Source of the DNA: an uncultured Cellvibrio sp. | Lineage (GTDB): Bacteria > Pseudomonadota > Gammaproteobacteria > Pseudomonadales > Cellvibrionaceae | DNA length: 64,000 nt | Direction: 5' to 3' | NCBI GenBank assembly: GCA_946480695.1 | Contig: CAMLKG010000001.1 | Span: 1-64,000, forward strand | In this document: positions 45,366 to 54,584 of the stretch, in pieces | Numbering within the stretch: the stretch's first letter is position 1 | Layout: each line of letters begins with the position of its first letter | Translations under genes and position numbers: made by a program | Notes under the pieces: generated by a model | Databases searched by the model: none | Seen by the model: the letters and a program-made list of their open reading frames with translations, nothing else | What the model was told of the DNA's origin: nothing

Positions 45366-48134
45366 TTAAAAATACATAAAACTTATACCCAGCTTGTAGG
45401 TAGCACCGTAGCGTTCATATTGGGCGTTATAGCGTGGATTGTTAACATAGGTGTAATAGATCTCATCGGTTAAATTCAGCGCTTCAAAATGCACTTTTAC
45501 TGAATCAGTCAGGTAATAACGCAGGGAAAAATCCAATTGGACCTGGTCATCGACATACACATCGTAAGCCGGTTCCACGGGTTCCAATACCTCCAGTAAA
45601 TAGCTGGACTTATAGTTGGCGGACAATCGCATACTGATTTTTTCCGACTCATAACCCAACATCAAATTGGCGGAAGTATCCGATTGACTCGGCATAGGAA
45701 TATCGCGTCCAACAAACTCACCTTCGTCGTAACTACCGATTTCCGCCGTTGAATCCACAAACGTGGCATTACCCCCAACCAGCAACCCATTCCATGGCGC
45801 AGGCAAATTAGAGAATTGCCTGGAGGCCGCCAATTCAATACCGGTAATAGTTGCGGCATCACCATTCACAAAGGTGAATGCATGGTCGTAATCTTCGTAG
45901 CCTGTGGCACCCGCCAAATCCGTTTGGTAAATAAAATTATCAATACTTTTGTGGAATACAAAAGCCGAAATAACACTGGCGATACCCGGATAATGCTCGA
46001 TACCTAAATCCAGGTTACTGGACGCCAGGGATTTGAGGTGCGGGTTGCCGAATTCCGCCTCAATATCACCATCGTCGTCTTCAATCAAACGACCGGGGGA
46101 TAATTGTGCAAAACCGGGACGCACAACAGAATTGGTCCAGGCCGCGCGAACCTGGGTTTTATCGCCCAGGCTATAGCGGATATGCAACGCCGGTAAAAAA
46201 TAATCGTCTGATTTGTCAAACTGCGTTTGGTGGATGTTACCAACAGCATCGTCCCAGCTGAAACCACGCGCGGTGAAATCGGTATTTTCATAGCGCACTC
46301 CGGTTAAAATCCGCCAGGACTCTATATCAACGCGTCCCATGATGTAGGCAGCCGAAGTATCTTCTGTTACCCGGTAATCGCCAATGCTGCTTTCGACTTG
46401 ATCCTCTTGCGTGTGCGTAATAACCGTTTTAACCGGATTCGCACTAATGATTGGACCGAACCTGCCGAATGGATAGTCAACGTCACCTGCGGAAAATTTT
46501 GTTAGGGATGTGTCCCCATCGAATTCTTCAGCAGTCCAAATGTTGACGTTATTGTCTTTTTCACGATCGGTATGTTTAACACCGAATTTAATCTGTACCG
46601 GATTATTATCCCATTGCAAATCGCGGGTGAAATCCAGGTTAACCGCTGTGCTTTCATCACTGGTATCAGTGCTGCCAAGTTCCACTTCATCCAACGTGTA
46701 GCTGCTTGGCTGGTAATATTCAGCCGGAGCATTCACACTGATTTTTTTATGGCCGAGGAAAGATAATTCAAAGGCTTCGTCGGCAATGACATCGCCATCA
46801 ATCTTGAATATGGCGCCGGCCACATTCTGCGGCTCATCTTCACTGGATTTACTGTGTGCCAAACGGTAATCCATCGTCCATTTGTCAAACCTTGTTTGCC
46901 CGCCGAGCGACGTGGAAAGGATTTTCTGGGTTTCAGTGCGGTCTTTTAACTCGCGCTGGACCTCCGCAATTCCAGCTTCGCCTTCACTAACGGGGTCTGC
47001 AAACTCGATTTGGTTACTCAAACGAATTTCCGCATCCGTATATTCACTATAGAGGTTGCGCCAATACACATCGGTATTATCATCCGGTTTGAAATCCAGA
47101 TTGAATGTTAAACCTGAACGCTCGCGGGTAATTCGATAATCGCGTTGTTCCAGTTCTTCCAGATACGCACCTTCTTCAAAATCCCACGCCCCGCCGGTCT
47201 CAACATTGTCAGAACCGAATTCACGTTTAAATGAACTCACGCCAACAGCAAGCCCAAGATTCTTTTCACCGTTACCGACATTGACTTGATTACTTGCTGT
47301 TACGGCAATTTTCGGGCTGGTTTTGCCGGTGTTTTCATCATAACTGCCTTCAGCCGTTAATTGAAAAAAGGCCGCGTCGCGATCAAATGCGGACAAGCTT
47401 TGTACATCAATGCTGCCCCCTAGGGAGTTGGCATCCATATCCGGTGTCAGGCTCTTGGTAACAATTAAATTTTCCAGCAGGTCCGATGGAATTACATCGA
47501 GTGCAACTGCGCGGCGATCTGCATCCGGCCCTGGAACACCAACACCATTAATCGTTACCGCATTAAAATCCGGCCCCATTCCGCGCACGCGCACATAACG
47601 GCCTTCACCCTGGTCGCGCTCAATCGACAAGCCCGGCAGGCGCTGCAAGGCTTCGGACACATTAGTATCCGGAAATTGGCCAATCGCATCGGCGGATACC
47701 GCCGTAATAATATTTTCCGCCGCACGCTGCTTATTGAGCGCTTTATTCATGCCTGCCGCCTGGCCAATTACAATGACGTTTTCAACCAATCCCGAAACAC
47801 CCACCAACTGAAAATTGGCGTTGGTGGTTTTATTGTCGGCGACGATCAGTTGGCGTTGCTGCGGATCAGCGCCTATGTAGCTTGCCTCCAGGGTGTAATT
47901 ACCAGGCTTTACGTCCACAAATATAAATCGACCGTCGCGCTGGCTGGTTACTTCACGATTTAATTCGCGGATATGTATTTTTACACCTTGCAAGGCCACC
48001 CCATGCTCAGCTGCTTTTACGTATCCCTCGATACGGCCATCCGCACTTGCCGCAGACGCAACTCCCGCCAGGGCTATTGCCAATACATTTTTTAAACATA
48101 TGTTTGATTGTCCGGATTGAATTTGAATGCTCAC
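45366..48134 (-). CDS. TonB-dependent receptor
   Basis: Outer-membrane receptor, 922 residues from the GTG at 48134, preceded by GGGGAAG 5-11 bases away. Signal peptide, an N-terminal carboxypeptidase-regulatory-like domain (about 30-115), a TonB plug with NVSEALQRLPGLSIERDQGEGRYVRVRGM, and a barrel ending in aromatic MYF. The longer ORF to 48326 runs through the promoter and is rejected. Gene order (receptor, then phytase) and the upstream Pho-box-like site suggest uptake of inositol phosphates or a phytate breakdown product, not proven. Confidence 0.93.
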   Translation of the reverse strand: MSIQIQSGQSNICLKNVLAIALAGVASAASADGRIEGYVKAAEHGVALQGVKIHIRELNREVTSQRDGRFIFVDVKPGNYTLEASYIGADPQQRQLIVADNKTTNANFQLVGVSGLVENVIVIGQAAGMNKALNKQRAAENIITAVSADAIGQFPDTNVSEALQRLPGLSIERDQGEGRYVRVRGMGPDFNAVTINGVGVPGPDADRRAVALDVIPSDLLENLIVTKSLTPDMDANSLGGSIDVQSLSAFDRDAAFFQLTAEGSYDENTGKTSPKIAVTASNQVNVGNGEKNLGLAVGVSSFKREFGSDNVETGGAWDFEEGAYLEELEQRDYRITRERSGLTFNLDFKPDDNTDVYWRNLYSEYTDAEIRLSNQIEFADPVSEGEAGIAEVQRELKDRTETQKILSTSLGGQTRFDKWTMDYRLAHSKSSEDEPQNVAGAIFKIDGDVIADEAFELSFLGHKKISVNAPAEYYQPSSYTLDEVELGSTDTSDESTAVNLDFTRDLQWDNNPVQIKFGVKHTDREKDNNVNIWTAEEFDGDTSLTKFSAGDVDYPFGRFGPIISANPVKTVITHTQEDQVESSIGDYRVTEDTSAAYIMGRVDIESWRILTGVRYENTDFTARGFSWDDAVGNIHQTQFDKSDDYFLPALHIRYSLGDKTQVRAAWTNSVVRPGFAQLSPGRLIEDDDGDIEAEFGNPHLKSLASSNLDLGIEHYPGIASVISAFVFHKSIDNFIYQTDLAGATGYEDYDHAFTFVNGDAATITGIELAASRQFSNLPAPWNGLLVGGNATFVDSTAEIGSYDEGEFVGRDIPMPSQSDTSANLMLGYESEKISMRLSANYKSSYLLEVLEPVEPAYDVYVDDQVQLDFSLRYYLTDSVKVHFEALNLTDEIYYTYVNNPRYNAQYERYGATYKLGISFMYF

Positions 48135-48212
48135 AATGCTTCCCCATCGTTGATCGATTATCCCTGCCGTGCAGGGTGTGTATTTATCGATGGGCAACGC
48201 TAGGCGCCATAG

Positions 48213-48230
48213 ATGACACCTGGATGACGC
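48213..48230 (-). promoter_or_regulatory. Pho-box-like site upstream of the receptor-phytase genes
   Basis: Read on the minus strand, GCGTCATCCAGGTGTCAT contains two 7-base units spaced by four bases. Against CTGTCAT-N4-CTGTCAT they match 5 of 7 and 6 of 7. It lies about 80 bases before the receptor start. PhoB control would fit a phosphate-scavenging operon. Confidence 0.55.
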
Positions 48231-48400
48231 AGGTAAGTATTTATTAAATATGCGGTGAGCTAATTTGCCTTCCGAAACAACCCGGGGCACAACGAGGCAT
48301 TGCAGCCCAGCGAAATGAAAACGCAATTCATAAAAATGTCACTGACATATGCTATGGCTGCACACCCGTGATTTCATTTTACTTTTAGCGGTGTTGAACC

Positions 48401-49339
48401 ATGCCTATGCTGAAACTTCACCAATGGAAATTACTCGCCCTGGCGTTGGCCGCACAACTCACATTGAGTGCGAGCCTGGCGTTGGGCGATATTAAACACT
48501 GGGATCGAATTAATTGGCTGGACGTAATCAGTGAAGGTACCGCCGCCCTGCTTGCGCTGGTGTGGCTGCTACTGATTTTGCACAGCCGCCCCAAGGGCCG
48601 AGTAACCCAATGGCTGGGGTTGGGATTAAGTTGTATTTTCCTGGCGGGATTCCAGGATTGCCTGGATGAATTTATTGCATTCCCCGCGACAGCGTTATGG
48701 GATCACTGGGTCGAGTCCGGCCTTATGCCGATTGGCCTGGGTTTATTAACCCTGGGCATTTACCACTGGCACCAGGAGCAGCTTGCCATTAACGAGCAAT
48801 TACGCAAACGCGAGCGCCTCTTCCGCGAACATCGCGGGTTGGATTTTATTACCCAGTTAAACGGCGCCGCTTATTTGCGCCAACTATTGGAGCAGGAGTT
48901 AAGTCGCCACCACCACAACAGTTCCGCACTGTCATTGGTGTTGATGGATGTGGATTTTTTTGATGAAACCAATCGCCGCCACGGTCGTGCGGAAGGCGAC
49001 CGGCTATTGCAGGCATTGGGCGAACTGATATTGCTCAATATCCGTCGCAATGATTTGCTTTGCCGTTATGCCGGTGATCGTTTTGCATTGGTGCTGCCGA
49101 ATACCGGCCGCGCATTGGCGGAAAGCCTCACCGCCGAAATTGCGCGCGCCATTCACCATTTTGCGTTTAAAACCCAGGGACAAGGTGAGAGTATTTTTCA
49201 TTCGGTAAGTACCGGGGTAGCGGTGGCGGGTGATTGCAGCCAGCCAATGGACACACCCGGCGATTTAATCGAGCGCGCAACACGCGCGCTGCTCCGCGCC
49301 AAGGAAAAACGCCAGCCTTTAACCAGCCAGGTGGCCTAG
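48401..49339 (+). CDS. Membrane GGDEF-domain protein with degenerate active site
   Basis: 312 residues: three or four N-terminal helices (about 8-125), then a GGDEF domain (about 145-305). The active-site loop reads AGDRF (224-228) instead of GGDEF, with Arg in place of the metal-binding Glu, and DVDFFDETN has lost the usual Lys. The I-site RxxD (RRND, 215-218) is intact at the normal five-residue spacing. It is probably a c-di-GMP receptor, not a cyclase. The AraC gene starts directly after its stop. Confidence 0.88.
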   Translation: MPMLKLHQWKLLALALAAQLTLSASLALGDIKHWDRINWLDVISEGTAALLALVWLLLILHSRPKGRVTQWLGLGLSCIFLAGFQDCLDEFIAFPATALWDHWVESGLMPIGLGLLTLGIYHWHQEQLAINEQLRKRERLFREHRGLDFITQLNGAAYLRQLLEQELSRHHHNSSALSLVLMDVDFFDETNRRHGRAEGDRLLQALGELILLNIRRNDLLCRYAGDRFALVLPNTGRALAESLTAEIARAIHHFAFKTQGQGESIFHSVSTGVAVAGDCSQPMDTPGDLIERATRALLRAKEKRQPLTSQVA

Positions 49340-50356
49340 GTGCATTCCGCTTTACTTTCGCAACGCTATCTGCCGCAACCCTATTGCGAAATAGATGACG
49401 CGTTTATTGAAGCGCGCACTTGGCCAAGAACACTTATTGATTTGGCATTGGCGCGCAACTATCAAGAACATAAGCTGCTGCGCAATACCGGTATTTTTTA
49501 CGAAGACATCATCCATAAAAATTTACTACTGGCGCCCTGTCAAATTTTTCGCCTGATCGAGAATCTGCTAAAACAACCCCAGGGCCATGAACTGGCATTT
49601 TTAGCGGGGCGAGAGTTATTCGCTCCCTATCAACAGCCATTAGTCCATGCGATGGACACGCAACATTTCCTCGATCTCCTGATTGCGCATAATGTGTTAA
49701 TCCTGCCGCTGCTGAGCGCGCAGTTACATTACGAAACTGATCGCCTGGTTATTTATTGGCAGGATAATTTCGGTGCAAATGAACTGATGCCGTTTCTATT
49801 GGCATCGATAGCCACCGCAATTCACAGCTTCACGCGTTGGCGCACCGGCGCGTCGCTGCCCTGGACATTTTATTTTGCCCATAACCAGCCCGCGCACATA
49901 GAGCAATATCAAGTGCATTTATGTGGGCGATTTATTTTTAACGCGCACACTAACGCGTTAGCCATTGCGCGCGGTGAGTTGCACCGGCCATGGCAAGCCC
50001 GGCCATTCTCCGAATCCTTAACCGGACCCATTCCGTTGCCCAATACAACCACCCCACGCGGGTTTTTACACGAGTTTTACCACTATCTGAAAACCAATAT
50101 CCACCATCAACCGAACCTCGAACACTGCGCGCAAGACTTTGGTATGAGTAGTGCCAGCCTGAAACGTAAATTGCAAAAGCACCGCAGCAGTTTCCAACAA
50201 CAATTTGACCTGGTGCGTAAACACCTGGCCCTGCATTGGTTGAGTGAGGCGGGCATCACCCAGGAGCAAGTTGCACAGCAATTGCATTTTTATGATGCCG
50301 CCAATTTACGTCGCGCGTTCAAACGTTGGACCGGGCGTTTGCCCGGCAAGCTTTGA
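49340..50356 (+). CDS. AraC-family transcriptional regulator (arabinose-binding-like N-terminal domain)
   Basis: 338 residues. The N-terminal part of about 215 residues resembles the OruR/ArgR-type effector domain, and the C-terminal 100 residues form the AraC double helix-turn-helix (ENxx-like FGMSSASLKRKLQKHRSS and the second helix in LHFYDAANLRRAFKRWTGRLPG). GTG start exactly follows the TAG of the GGDEF gene, so translation is coupled. Likely target is itself or the SDR downstream, by position only. Confidence 0.9.
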   Translation: MHSALLSQRYLPQPYCEIDDAFIEARTWPRTLIDLALARNYQEHKLLRNTGIFYEDIIHKNLLLAPCQIFRLIENLLKQPQGHELAFLAGRELFAPYQQPLVHAMDTQHFLDLLIAHNVLILPLLSAQLHYETDRLVIYWQDNFGANELMPFLLASIATAIHSFTRWRTGASLPWTFYFAHNQPAHIEQYQVHLCGRFIFNAHTNALAIARGELHRPWQARPFSESLTGPIPLPNTTTPRGFLHEFYHYLKTNIHHQPNLEHCAQDFGMSSASLKRKLQKHRSSFQQQFDLVRKHLALHWLSEAGITQEQVAQQLHFYDAANLRRAFKRWTGRLPGKL

Positions 50357-50462
50357 CGACAAAACGCCGATGCGCACTTTCCATCACAACAGGTTCGCTC
50401 TATATTCCCGCCCCATCATCTCCTATCCGCAAGGTGTTAATAATTTTTAAAGAGGATTCGCT

Positions 50463-51125
50463 ATGCAAACCGTATTGATCACCGGAGCCAATCGCGGTAT
50501 CGGCCTCGCGCTCTGCAAAACCTACATTGCCAAGGGCTGGCAAGTGATGGCCGTATGCCGTAACGCGTCACCGGAACTGACCGAAACAGGCGCAAGGGTT
50601 ATTGCCGGCGTGGATGTGACCGACCAACAGGCACTCAATAACCTTGCCGATACCCTTACTGGCAAGAAGCTCGATTTGCTGATTAACAATGCGGGGATTT
50701 TACAGCGCGAAACCCTGGGCAACCTGGATTACGCCAGCATCGAACTGCAATTCAAGGTCAATGCGGTCGCCCCGCTGCGGGTCACCGAAGCGTTATTGGG
50801 CAATTTGCAAAATGGCTCCAAGGTTGCCTTCATCACCAGCCGCATGGGTTCCATCGCGGATAACACCTCTGGCAGTTATTACGGCTACCGCATGTCCAAG
50901 GCTGCGCTCAATGCCGCCGCCATGTCGCTGACGCGCGAACTGCATCCCAAGGGAATAGCCGTCGCGATTTTGCATCCCGGTTACGTCCAAACCGCAATGG
51001 TCAGTTTTGGCGGCGATATTTCCGCAGAAGAATCCGCCCAGCGCCTCAGCCAGCGCATTGCTGAACTTAACCTGGATAACAGCGGGACGTTCTGGCACTC
51101 GAATGGCGAAATCCTGCCCTGGTAA
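50463..51125 (+). CDS. Short-chain dehydrogenase/reductase
   Basis: 220 residues. NAD(P)-binding TGANRGIGLAL at the N terminus, NNAG near residue 77, and the catalytic Tyr/Lys pair in YYGYRMSKAALN. Substrate unknown; resembles the CsgA-type/SniffR-like carbonyl-reductase subfamily. AGAGGA precedes the ATG. Confidence 0.9.
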   Translation: MQTVLITGANRGIGLALCKTYIAKGWQVMAVCRNASPELTETGARVIAGVDVTDQQALNNLADTLTGKKLDLLINNAGILQRETLGNLDYASIELQFKVNAVAPLRVTEALLGNLQNGSKVAFITSRMGSIADNTSGSYYGYRMSKAALNAAAMSLTRELHPKGIAVAILHPGYVQTAMVSFGGDISAEESAQRLSQRIAELNLDNSGTFWHSNGEILPW

Positions 51126-51137
51126 CTCCGCGTTATT

Positions 51138-51174
51138 GCCGGAGCCCTGGTTTGCCCGGCTCCGGCTGCTTTTG
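51138..51174 (+). terminator. Probable terminator after the SDR gene
   Basis: GCCGGAGCC and GGCTCCGGC form a perfect 9-bp stem with an 11-base loop, followed by TGCTTTTG. Confidence 0.6.
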
Positions 51175-51300
51175 TCCCGCTCATTATTTCTTTTTCTTTC
51201 CCCGCACAGTTCACCTTCCGGCCCGCGCTTGGGCTACACTGACCGAACTTCCTGTTAGCTCATCCTGTCCACCATAAAACCTTATTACTAAGGATACGCC

Positions 51301-52293
51301 ATGCAAAAACTCCGCTGGGGCGTGCTTAGCACTGCCAAAATCGGTCGCGAAAAAGTCATTCCCGCGTTCCAGTCCTCACAACATAATGAGGTGCTCGCCA
51401 TTTGTTCCCGCAATGAGCAAAGCGCGCGTGAAGTTGCTGATAAATTGCGCATCGAACGCGCCTATGGCCATTACCACGAATTGCTCGCCGATCCGGATAT
51501 TGATGCCGTTTACAATCCCCTGCCCAACCACTTACATGTGGAATGGTCGATTAAAGCCCTGGAAGCGGGCAAGCATGTGCTTTGTGAAAAGCCCCTGGGT
51601 ATAAACACCGAAGACGCCAAACGTTTGGTGGATGCGGCCAGGGCTTTTCCGCAATTAAAAGTGATGGAGGCATTTATGTATCGCTTCCATCCGCAGTGGC
51701 AATTGGCAAAAAAATTGATCGATGAAGGCCGCATTGGAAAATTGCGCAACGTGCACTCCAATTTTTCTTACAACAATCGCGAGTCGAATAACATTCGCAA
51801 CAAAATTGAAATGGGTGGCGGCGCCCTGCTGGACATCGGCTGCTATTCCATTTCCCTTTCGCGCTGGCTATTTGGCCAGGAACCGGACCAGGTAATGGGC
51901 CACATAACCCCCATGCCCGGCGAAGAGGTGGATTGCTTAACCTCCGGTATCCTGGAATTTAAGGAAGGCACAGCAACGTTTACCGCTGCCACCAAAATCG
52001 AACCGCAACAATTTATGGAAGCTTGCGGCGAAGAAGGTAGCCTTTATTTGGGCCGACCTTTTTATAATGACAGTGGCATTGCTATGCAAACCATCAGCAT
52101 TCGCCGCAACCGGGTGGTGGAAGAAATAGAGGTACCGGATACCAATCACTACAGTTTGATGGGCGATGCATTTGCGCAAAGCGTTTTCAATAACACACCG
52201 GTGCCCACCCCCCTGGAGGATGCCATCGCCAATATGCGCGTCATTGATGCAATTTTTGAAAGCGCTGCCGAAGGCCAGTGGATAGAAGTGTAA
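51301..52293 (+). CDS. Gfo/Idh/MocA-family oxidoreductase
   Basis: 330-residue NAD(P)-dependent dehydrogenase. N-terminal Rossmann fold (about 1-125) with the family-typical EKPLG at about 97-101, and a C-terminal alpha/beta domain with MEAFMYRFHPQW and GGGALLDIGCYSI. Substrate probably a sugar or polyol; D-xylose dehydrogenase-like enzymes share this pattern. AAGGA precedes the ATG. Confidence 0.9.
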   Translation: MQKLRWGVLSTAKIGREKVIPAFQSSQHNEVLAICSRNEQSAREVADKLRIERAYGHYHELLADPDIDAVYNPLPNHLHVEWSIKALEAGKHVLCEKPLGINTEDAKRLVDAARAFPQLKVMEAFMYRFHPQWQLAKKLIDEGRIGKLRNVHSNFSYNNRESNNIRNKIEMGGGALLDIGCYSISLSRWLFGQEPDQVMGHITPMPGEEVDCLTSGILEFKEGTATFTAATKIEPQQFMEACGEEGSLYLGRPFYNDSGIAMQTISIRRNRVVEEIEVPDTNHYSLMGDAFAQSVFNNTPVPTPLEDAIANMRVIDAIFESAAEGQWIEV

Positions 52294-52330
52294 TCAGCAT
52301 TTTGCAATTTTATTGTCGGAGATGGTTCGC

Positions 52331-54574
52331 GTGTCAGAGTTATTTATACGCTCATTACTGAAATTTTCGCTGGCGTTAGTGGCGGTGTTGTTTTACCCGG
52401 GTATCAGCGTTGCCGGGCAACAGGAAAAATCCACCGCGGAGCGAATTGCTCCACCGCTAAAAACCCTGATACGCGGATTCAAACCCGACAGCAAAAACGA
52501 AGCCCAGGTCCTGTTGCGCAAAACCCGGGTGGTAATTGACGAGCAATTGATGAGTTATGCCACCTCCTATGTAGCGGTTTATATCAACAGTGATGAAGCA
52601 GTGCGCGACTACAGCCAGATCAGTGTGAGCTTCAACAGTTTCTATGAAGATATAGCACTGGAATTTGCCCATGTGCGCACACCGGATGGCAAACTCGACA
52701 GCATTAAGGCCGACGCTACCCAAATCCAAAGCCCGACCGATGAAAATTTTTATCATGACCGCAAGGAGTTATTATTTTCACTGCCCAATGTGCGCAAAGG
52801 TTCGGTTATCGAGTTTCAGTATCGCTATACAGATACCAAAAAAATGGTGCCCAACCAATGGTTTGACAGTTTCAGTTTCCATTGGTGGGAAGACCGCGCA
52901 GCCGGACAAGGTACCCGCGCCGATGCAATTACAACCAGTGAATTGATAATTAACGCGCCCGCGGGCATTAAACTTTTTAACAGCGATACCAGCCGCTATC
53001 CTATTACGCAAAAACGCAGCGAAAAAAATAATCGCCAAACTGTCACCTGGACGGGAAAAAACCTCGCCAACATTGAGTTGCAAAGCGATATGCCGCGCGA
53101 GCACGATTACGCACCCTACCTGCGTGTTGCCACCACGGACCAATGGAATGATATAGCGCTCTGGGCCGACAGCCTGATAGAACCGCATTTATCAAGCGAT
53201 GCCGCATTGGCACAAATAGTTACTGATATTAAAAAAACCGCGCTGACCCCGGAAGCCAAAGTTAAAGCGGTTTACCAGACCATTCAGGATCGCATTCGCT
53301 ATGTTTTTGCCCATGTGGGACGCGGCGGCTATGAGCCGCACGACACTACCGATATTTTGAAAAACGGTTACGGGGATTGCAAAGACCAAACCGTATTGGC
53401 AGTAAAGCTGTTGCGCGACTTAGGTATAAAAGCAGATCCGGCATTAATCGTGACGCGCGGGCGCGGTGTTCCGGATATGACTATTCCCGGCATCAGTTTT
53501 GATCATATGATTGTGCACATCCCGGCGCAAAACGGTTTGCGGGAAACCTGGATGGACACCACAGGCGAAGCCAGTTTGTATCCAGGTTTTTCTGTGGGTA
53601 TCGAAGGGCAGCCCGCATTGGTGGTCAATGAACAGAGCAAGCAAATCAGCGTTTTACCAAGGCTCGACGCCGATAAACATTTTGCACATCTGGAACTGGT
53701 GTTCGATAAATTTGAAGGGCGCAATGCCCAGGCCGGTTTTAAACTTACCTTTGGCGGACTTTACGAACAGCGTTTGCGCAGCATGTGGCAATATTCGCAC
53801 GAGCGAGATAAATATTTCCGCGAAATGTTCGGGCAAATTTACAATTCGGCGGAAGTGATCGAACTCACCGCCAGCAACGCCGATAATTATTGGCAGCCGT
53901 TCACCATCCATGGTCGCTTCGCATTCACCAATGTGTGGGCGGGCGGCACAGAACCGATCAATTTCGCATTCAGCATCACCCAACTCACCAATTTATTTGC
54001 CGATTTACGAAACCTCCACAAACCGGAAGATCGCAAGCAGCCATACGTCAATGACCCGGGTTACAAGTTGCAATCCCGTGTGGTATTTAACAGCCCCAGC
54101 GCAAAACACCAACCACTCATTAAAACGCGTGGCGTTAATATGGATAATCCCTATTACCAATTGACTCAAAAGGGCAAACAGGAACCGCAGCGTTATACCA
54201 TCGAACAAAACCTGGTTATAAAAGCCAATCGTGTTGAATTAGCGAAGTACACTGACTTTTACCAGAAAACTGAAGATTTACTCGACTCAACCGCTTGGAC
54301 CCTCGCCTTTGAATATGATGCAACGGCAGCGGATATGATTGCATTGCAAGGCAAGGGTAAAGACGATGTAACCAGCCTTATCGCATTAAGCAAATTACAA
54401 ATCAAACATGGGAATTATCAGCAGGCATTGGAAACGGCGCAATCTGCCGTGCAAGCTGCACCTAAAAACGCAGATGCTCATTACCAATTGGGACTGGCAT
54501 TGGGATATACGCATCAATTCAGGGAATCCGATGCCGCCTTCAAAAAAGCGGAAGCGTTGGGCTATGAACTCTAA
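52331..54574 (+). CDS. DUF3857 and transglutaminase-like exported protein with C-terminal TPR
   Basis: 747 residues from the GTG at 52331, which has CGGAG nine bases upstream; in-frame starts at 52313 and 52322 are possible. A signal sequence is at the N terminus, then DUF3857 (about 60-250) and a transglutaminase-like domain (about 285-400) with Cys in GYGDCKDQ, His in FDHMIVH and Asp in WMDTTG, so a Cys-His-Asp triad is complete. The C-terminal 60 residues are TPR-like. Substrate unknown. The next gene, a TPR lipoprotein, starts 10 bases later. Confidence 0.85.
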   Translation: MSELFIRSLLKFSLALVAVLFYPGISVAGQQEKSTAERIAPPLKTLIRGFKPDSKNEAQVLLRKTRVVIDEQLMSYATSYVAVYINSDEAVRDYSQISVSFNSFYEDIALEFAHVRTPDGKLDSIKADATQIQSPTDENFYHDRKELLFSLPNVRKGSVIEFQYRYTDTKKMVPNQWFDSFSFHWWEDRAAGQGTRADAITTSELIINAPAGIKLFNSDTSRYPITQKRSEKNNRQTVTWTGKNLANIELQSDMPREHDYAPYLRVATTDQWNDIALWADSLIEPHLSSDAALAQIVTDIKKTALTPEAKVKAVYQTIQDRIRYVFAHVGRGGYEPHDTTDILKNGYGDCKDQTVLAVKLLRDLGIKADPALIVTRGRGVPDMTIPGISFDHMIVHIPAQNGLRETWMDTTGEASLYPGFSVGIEGQPALVVNEQSKQISVLPRLDADKHFAHLELVFDKFEGRNAQAGFKLTFGGLYEQRLRSMWQYSHERDKYFREMFGQIYNSAEVIELTASNADNYWQPFTIHGRFAFTNVWAGGTEPINFAFSITQLTNLFADLRNLHKPEDRKQPYVNDPGYKLQSRVVFNSPSAKHQPLIKTRGVNMDNPYYQLTQKGKQEPQRYTIEQNLVIKANRVELAKYTDFYQKTEDLLDSTAWTLAFEYDATAADMIALQGKGKDDVTSLIALSKLQIKHGNYQQALETAQSAVQAAPKNADAHYQLGLALGYTHQFRESDAAFKKAEALGYEL

Positions 54575-54584
54575 GGCGGGTCAA

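Noticed and set aside
48135..48326. Longer start for the TonB-dependent receptor
   Set aside because: It would cover the promoter and the Pho-box-like site. The GTG at 48134 has a good ribosome-binding site and directly precedes the signal peptide.
54408..54584. Longer start for the TPR lipoprotein
   Set aside because: It overlaps the preceding coding region in another frame and would place the lipobox about 90 residues in.
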